The position numbers were made by a program, and so were the translations under genes. Of a DNA stretch of 58,174 bases, positions 54,452 through 58,174 are shown piece by piece. Where the stretch lies: assembly GCA_937864365.1 (NCBI GenBank), contig CALMJT010000071.1, forward strand, positions 1 to 58,174, given 5' to 3'. Below the pieces are notes generated by a model that was not told the origin of the DNA, made no database searches, and saw only the letters and a program-made list of their open reading frames with translations. Position 1 is the first letter of the stretch. Each line of letters begins with the position of its first letter. This DNA is from an uncultured Alteromonadales bacterium (GTDB lineage Bacteria > Pseudomonadota > Gammaproteobacteria > Pseudomonadales > Cellvibrionaceae).

Positions 54452-55849
54452 TTAATGTTTGGTTGAGGTTAACTTTAAGGTTTGCGAAAACGCCGCGGGT
54501 AAGTGTTTATTTAAACGTGCACCTCGGGCGTCACTCATAATGGCCATTTTCTCTAACCATTGCTCATATTCTGGTGCGGCACCTAAACCCAAAACACGTC
54601 TTGCGTATAAGGCATCGTGAAAAGACGTGGTTTGGTAATTCAACATAATGTCGTCGGAGCCGGGAATTCCCATCACAAATGAGCAACCAGCCGTTGCTAA
54701 CAGCGTTAAAAGATTATCCATATCATTTTGATCGGCTTCGGCGTGATTGGTGTAACACACATCACAACCCATGGGCACACCCAATAATTTCGCGCAAAAA
54801 TGATCTTCTAAACCTGCACGGATAATTTCTTTGCCATCGAACAAATATTCCGGGCCAATAAAACCAACAACGGTGTTCACCAGAAACGGATTAAATTTTC
54901 GCGCCACAGCATAGGCGCGTGCTTCACAGGTTTGCTGATCCAAGCCGTGATGCGCATCGGCAGAAAGCGCACTGCCTTGGCCGGTTTCAAAATACATAAC
55001 ATTATTGCCGACGGTGCCACGTTTTAAACTGAGCGCTGCATCCTGTGCTTCTTGCAGCGTTGCTAAATTAAAACCAAAACTGGAATTAGTGGCCTCGGTA
55101 CCACCAATGGATTGAAAAACCAAATCTACGGGTGCGTTATTTTCGATACATTCGAGCGTGTTAGTTACGTGAGTGAGCACACAGCTTTGCGTGGGAATTT
55201 CGTATTCCTCAATAACTGCAGCCATCATCTTTAATAAACGTGTTGCTTGGGCAACGTTATCGGTGGCGGGATTAATGCCAATAACCGCATCGCCACTGCC
55301 GTACAACAAACCGTCTAAAATGCTCGCCGCAATTCCATTCATATCATCGGTGGGATGATTAGGTTGCAAACGTGTCGATAATCTTTTTGGCAAACCTACG
55401 GTATTGCGAAAACGCGTCACCACTCGGCATTTTTGCGCAACCAAAATCAGGTCTTGGTTGCGCATAATTTTGCTTACCGCCGCCGCCATTTCCGGTGTAA
55501 TAGCCTGTCTAACCCGCGCCAGCGTTTCAGAATCGGTTTCGTCGGCAAGCAACCAATTTCTAAAATCGCCTACGGTTAAATGCGATATTTCTTTAAAAGC
55601 CTCAGCGTCGTGCTCATCAATAATTAATCGCGTGACCTCATCTAACTCGTAGGGAATCAAAGCTTCATTCAAAAATTGTTTCAACGGCACATCTGCTAAC
55701 GTCATTTGCGCAATCACCCGATCTTCAGCGCAGGCAGCAATAACCCCAGCAAGGCGATCGCCGGAGCGCGCAGGCGTGGCCTTGGCCATAAGCTCGGCGA
55801 GATTTCTAAATTGCCAAGTTTTTGATCCCAGTGTGTATCGATACGTCAT
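54452..55849 (-). CDS. eutB: Ethanolamine ammonia-lyase large subunit
   Basis: 465 residues, normal length; TIM barrel with the substrate/cofactor segments GDAVIGINPATDN, QSIGGTEATNSSFGFN, YFETGQGSALSADAHHG and CDVCYTNHAEADQNDMDNL. First gene of eutB-eutC-amt-54 aa. B12 must be imported or made elsewhere; no EutA reactivase is in the window. A sigma-54-like site sits about 160 bases upstream, and an AraC-type regulator diverges from it, so both nitrogen status and ethanolamine may control it. Confidence 0.97.
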   Translation of the reverse strand: MTYRYTLGSKTWQFRNLAELMAKATPARSGDRLAGVIAACAEDRVIAQMTLADVPLKQFLNEALIPYELDEVTRLIIDEHDAEAFKEISHLTVGDFRNWLLADETDSETLARVRQAITPEMAAAVSKIMRNQDLILVAQKCRVVTRFRNTVGLPKRLSTRLQPNHPTDDMNGIAASILDGLLYGSGDAVIGINPATDNVAQATRLLKMMAAVIEEYEIPTQSCVLTHVTNTLECIENNAPVDLVFQSIGGTEATNSSFGFNLATLQEAQDAALSLKRGTVGNNVMYFETGQGSALSADAHHGLDQQTCEARAYAVARKFNPFLVNTVVGFIGPEYLFDGKEIIRAGLEDHFCAKLLGVPMGCDVCYTNHAEADQNDMDNLLTLLATAGCSFVMGIPGSDDIMLNYQTTSFHDALYARRVLGLGAAPEYEQWLEKMAIMSDARGARLNKHLPAAFSQTLKLTSTKH

Positions 55850-56022
55850 TCAAAAAACCCAAATGTGTGTCGTAAATGCCCGAAAAATAATAGCGTTCGC
55901 CGTGAACTCGTTACCCCCAGAAGTATTCGCACAACACTTGGTTAAACAACCAAACACATACTTTGGGGCAGAAATTGCACACGACTAATCGTTAACATTG
56001 CATTTATTCATATATGTTGCAG

Positions 56023-56038
56023 TGCCATAACTGTGCCT
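56023..56038 (-). promoter_or_regulatory. Sigma-54-like promoter of the eutBC-amt operon
   Basis: Read leftward: AGGCAC-AGTTA-TGGCA, which matches TGGCAC-N5-TTGCA except for two bases, with correct GG-N10-GC spacing. Transcription would begin near 56012, about 160 bases before eutB. A GCACC...GGTGC palindrome inside the regulator gene (56196-56211) lies about 160 bp upstream and resembles an NtrC site, though with one extra base between its halves. Confidence 0.55.
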
Positions 56039-56171
56039 TGGCAGTATCGAAATTTGGCAAAAAAATTTTATTGGTAAGCCTCGATAAGACGTGCGAAACA
56101 TCCGTAAAATAGTAAATTAACGAAATACTAAGATTGTTAATGCCCAAATAACTCTGGAACCATTAGTAGTA

Positions 56172-57107
56172 ATGCACTCGAATACAACACAGAAGCACCC
56201 AATTTGGTGCACTCATGAAGCTGGCGATGCTGAAGAGCAAGCGGAAAACCTGCGTAATTGGCAACAACAATACGCGCAAATGAGCAGTGGTAAGTTTTAC
56301 GGTTGTATTAAGGAAATGATCACGCCGGAGATACATCTGTTTCACGAGTACACCAATCAGCGACTCATTCAACACTGCAATGTTTGGCCAGATGCTTTAT
56401 GGCTTGGATTTTCTGCGGACGAAAAGCACTGCAAAATAAATCGTCAAGAAATAAAGACCAATCAATTAATGTTGCGTCCCGGTGATTGTGATTTTGAACT
56501 GATTACACCAGAAAACTTTAATATACTCGGCATTGTGGTTCGGCTTGATGTTTTACGAACCCATGCAGCCGCTCAACAATTGCTATTGCCCGAAAACTTT
56601 GAAGACTGCGCAAGTAAAACTTGGCAGGATGGAAAGGTCACACAATTACGAAATCGTATTTTAGCGTTAATTAATCCAGTGCAAAAAAATACAAACGACT
56701 GTTTTTCTATTATCGATGACATTTTGGAATTATTCAGTGTACCCGATAATAAAATCACGTTTAAGGTAAGTGCTAAACGGAAAAAAAATGCGTTTGATAC
56801 CGTCGTCGATTTAATTGATTCGCACCCTGAGAAAAATTTTACAATCACCGAACTCTGTGAAAAAACTTACATGAGTCGTCGTTCTTTACAATACTGTATT
56901 GAGGAAAACGTAGGTTTAAGCCCGGTTAAATTTATCAAATGGAGCAAGCTCAATCGCGTTAGAAAAGAGCTGTTAAAAATACAATCTGACGAACTTACCA
57001 TTTTTGAAATCGCTCAAGGCTGCGGATTTACTCACGCCGGACAATTTTCGAAAGACTATAAAACATTGTTTGGCGAAACACCGTCACAAACTTTGGCACA
57101 TAAATAA
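56172..57107 (+). CDS. AraC-family regulator, probably EutR-like
   Basis: 311 residues. The N-terminal 200 residues are a ligand-binding domain of the EutR type (with QLMLRPGDCDFELITPENF); the C-terminal 100 residues carry two helix-turn-helix motifs (FTITELCEKTYMSRRSLQYC and FEIAQGCGFTHAGQFSKDYKT). Divergent from eutB, with a 322-base spacer. EutR activates eut genes when ethanolamine and B12 are present, which is the obvious role here by context. The gene symbol is withheld because the ligand is unproven. Confidence 0.88.
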   Translation: MHSNTTQKHPIWCTHEAGDAEEQAENLRNWQQQYAQMSSGKFYGCIKEMITPEIHLFHEYTNQRLIQHCNVWPDALWLGFSADEKHCKINRQEIKTNQLMLRPGDCDFELITPENFNILGIVVRLDVLRTHAAAQQLLLPENFEDCASKTWQDGKVTQLRNRILALINPVQKNTNDCFSIIDDILELFSVPDNKITFKVSAKRKKNAFDTVVDLIDSHPEKNFTITELCEKTYMSRRSLQYCIEENVGLSPVKFIKWSKLNRVRKELLKIQSDELTIFEIAQGCGFTHAGQFSKDYKTLFGETPSQTLAHK

Positions 57108-57341
57108 TCCTTACAAATACTTCTTTAAAACCGCATCAAAATTCTTATTTATTTTGTTAATTTCTTTCTAATTTCTCCTCCCAAATATTAGCTGCCAATA
57201 ATTCAATTATGAAAAACAGCTTGTTCATCGATTGGAATCGATACTGACTGGAAATATGGCAACTTTTGTTCGAAACTCTTTATCAGAATAAAAAACTCGC
57301 CTCATTATTCGAACAGACATTTTTACAATGTGGAATTATAG

Positions 57342-57398
57342 GAAACTCTAATTAGCCTAGAGTTTCTTGCGACACATGGATGAGTTAATCAGAGGTTC
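57342..57398 (-). repeat. Internal-deletion (57-bp) form of the dispersed repeat
   Basis: TATAG, then GAAACTCTAATTAGCCTAG, AGTTTCTTGCGACACATGGA, directly joined to GATGAGTTAATCAGAGGTTC. The junction falls in CATGGATG, a sequence that occurs both in the second-hairpin loop and in the last loop of full copies, so the deletion probably arose by recombination between these short repeats. The rest of the 57108-57491 spacer has no gene. Confidence 0.75.
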
Positions 57399-57491
57399 AT
57401 ACAGTTATTTTTAAAAACTGGGAATTCTCAAAAACTGAATTAGACTGATAATTCAGTTGTAAGGCTCTGTAACTGACCGGAATCTCGACCA

Positions 57492-57938
57492 ATGATCTAC
57501 AAGCACACCATTGATCAGTCTAAGCTTATATTCAATCAGTGTTTAGGCTTTTTTGAACAACATAAAATTAAACCTATTCCGCTTAATTATTCTGTCACCT
57601 ATGAAATTTTTTCTGGTTCAAATCAAGAATTAATCAGTGCTTACAATAAATTAACGTCGGAAAACTCCGACATCAATGACTTTGTCTTGCAGGATTTATA
57701 TTTTAACTGCATTCACAGCTCTAAAGAATTAGAGCTGAGTTTTGCCGAGCCTTTGTCGCAAATAATTAACTGCACGCTAACCGAATTAGGAAAATCTCAA
57801 GAAAGCGTTACTAGCTACGAAAACAAATTATTGTCGAGCGAAAAAATTCTACTAAACCAAGACAAAAGCTCCGCACAAAAACTGATTACTGCCCTTTATT
57901 CGGCCACAAAACAATTCCGTAAAAACAAAAACCTTTAA
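57492..57938 (+). CDS. Helical protein resembling the N-terminal domain of GGDEF proteins
   Basis: 148 residues. The start, FFEQHKIKPIPLNYSVTYEI followed by FSGSNQELISAYN, resembles the helical N-terminal domain found before GGDEF in one type of diguanylate cyclase, but the protein stops at residue 148 with no GGDEF part. The rest is helical with a Lys-rich tail (KQFRKNKNL). Downstream DNA, about 60 bases to a terminator, does not continue the GGDEF domain. Either a shortened regulator or a stand-alone domain. Confidence 0.6.
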   Translation: MIYKHTIDQSKLIFNQCLGFFEQHKIKPIPLNYSVTYEIFSGSNQELISAYNKLTSENSDINDFVLQDLYFNCIHSSKELELSFAEPLSQIINCTLTELGKSQESVTSYENKLLSSEKILLNQDKSSAQKLITALYSATKQFRKNKNL

Positions 57939-57991
57939 AAAATAAATTTATAAAACAAGGCCTAGGTCAATATGTTGATAAATGGAAAACA

Positions 57992-58027
57992 AAAACCCTC
58001 TAAATTGCTTAAGCAAAAGAGGGTTTT
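57992..58027. terminator. Bidirectional terminator between convergent genes
   Basis: Stem AAAACCCTCT / AGAGGGTTTT with an inner TTGC-TTAA-GCAA hairpin; T4 on the right, TTTTTGTTTT on the left. Confidence 0.85.
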
Positions 58028-58045
58028 AAAAAATAGGTAAATGAT

Positions 58046-58174
58046 TTAGGCAAAGATGGTGAAACATCCATCTTCTTCTTTTTCTTCAATTTCCTTATTT
58101 TTAGGAAGTTTGAAATTAATTATTCTTAATAACAACTCCCTGGCTTCATCTAGACTTATTTTTTCATCTTCTTC
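58046..58174 (-). CDS. C-terminal end of an acidic protein (cut by window edge)
   Basis: Open frame of 42 codons from the window edge to the stop at 58046-58048, ending EEDGCFTIFA. Very Glu/Lys-rich (EEDEKISLDEARELLLRI). It is followed directly by the bidirectional terminator, which supports a real gene end. Identity unknown. Confidence 0.5.
   Translation of the reverse strand, partial: EEDEKISLDEARELLLRIINFKLPKNKEIEEKEEDGCFTIFA

Noticed and set aside
2694-57398. The dispersed repeats as a CRISPR array or attachment sites
   Set aside because: Copies are kilobases apart in both orientations, with no spacers or cas genes and no integrase.

Overview
The window looks like chromosome from a marine-type gammaproteobacterium of the broad Pseudomonadales/Cellvibrionales group. 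This is inferred from gene order: torF-like porin / glnK-amtB / ubiK / comM, then glnA-ntrBC, then secB-grxC-yibN ... envC-ctpA-deacetylase and a his cluster, an arrangement I know from Pseudomonas and relatives. Base composition is moderate, and the spacers are long and AT-rich. I see no rRNA, tRNA, CRISPR array, phage or intact transposase gene.

Layout. 1-13.5 kb is nitrogen control and housekeeping: amtB (cut by the window edge), PII, porin, ubiK, a soluble CZB chemoreceptor, comM, thiI, then glnA with a clear sigma-54 promoter and ntrB-ntrC. 13.5-20 kb carries secB, glutaredoxin, a rhodanese, envC, ctpA and a deacetylase (export, redox, cell envelope). 20-24.2 kb holds hisF, a GGDEF cyclase, hisH and hisB; hisA is not where it is expected. 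24.5-29 kb holds a broken pirin gene, a glutathionyl-hydroquinone reductase and a di-heme c-type oxidoreductase. 31-35.5 kb has a ZnuD-like TonB receptor with a small exported partner, a DUF6795-like protein and a solute-binding protein. 35.8-47 kb is a complete Anbu cluster: proteasome-like Anbu peptidase, circularly permuted ATP-grasp, alpha-E, a giant transglutaminase/DUF2126 protein, a fused ATP-grasp/alpha-E protein and a second transglutaminase. 47-52 kb has a MOSC protein, a DCC protein, a cupin, two lipoproteins and orphans. 52-57 kb is an ethanolamine ammonia-lyase operon (eutB-eutC-amt-54 aa membrane protein) with a divergent AraC-type regulator and a sigma-54-like promoter, so ethanolamine is probably used as a nitrogen source under the same nitrogen regulon as glnA.

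The least expected content is a dispersed family of about 150-bp non-coding elements, roughly 16 copies in 58 kb in both orientations and all degrees of decay. A good copy folds into five consecutive hairpins, has related inverted ends (GGAA-CTCTGATTAAC type) and is flanked by 5-bp direct repeats of the form TATAG/TTTAG/TAGAG. One copy sits inside the pirin gene; removing it with one 5-bp repeat restores a continuous pirin frame. This is a MITE-like family that has moved in this genome's recent past. Copies also sit within or beside the Anbu cluster, where gpmM would be expected, and apparently as raw material for a terminator.
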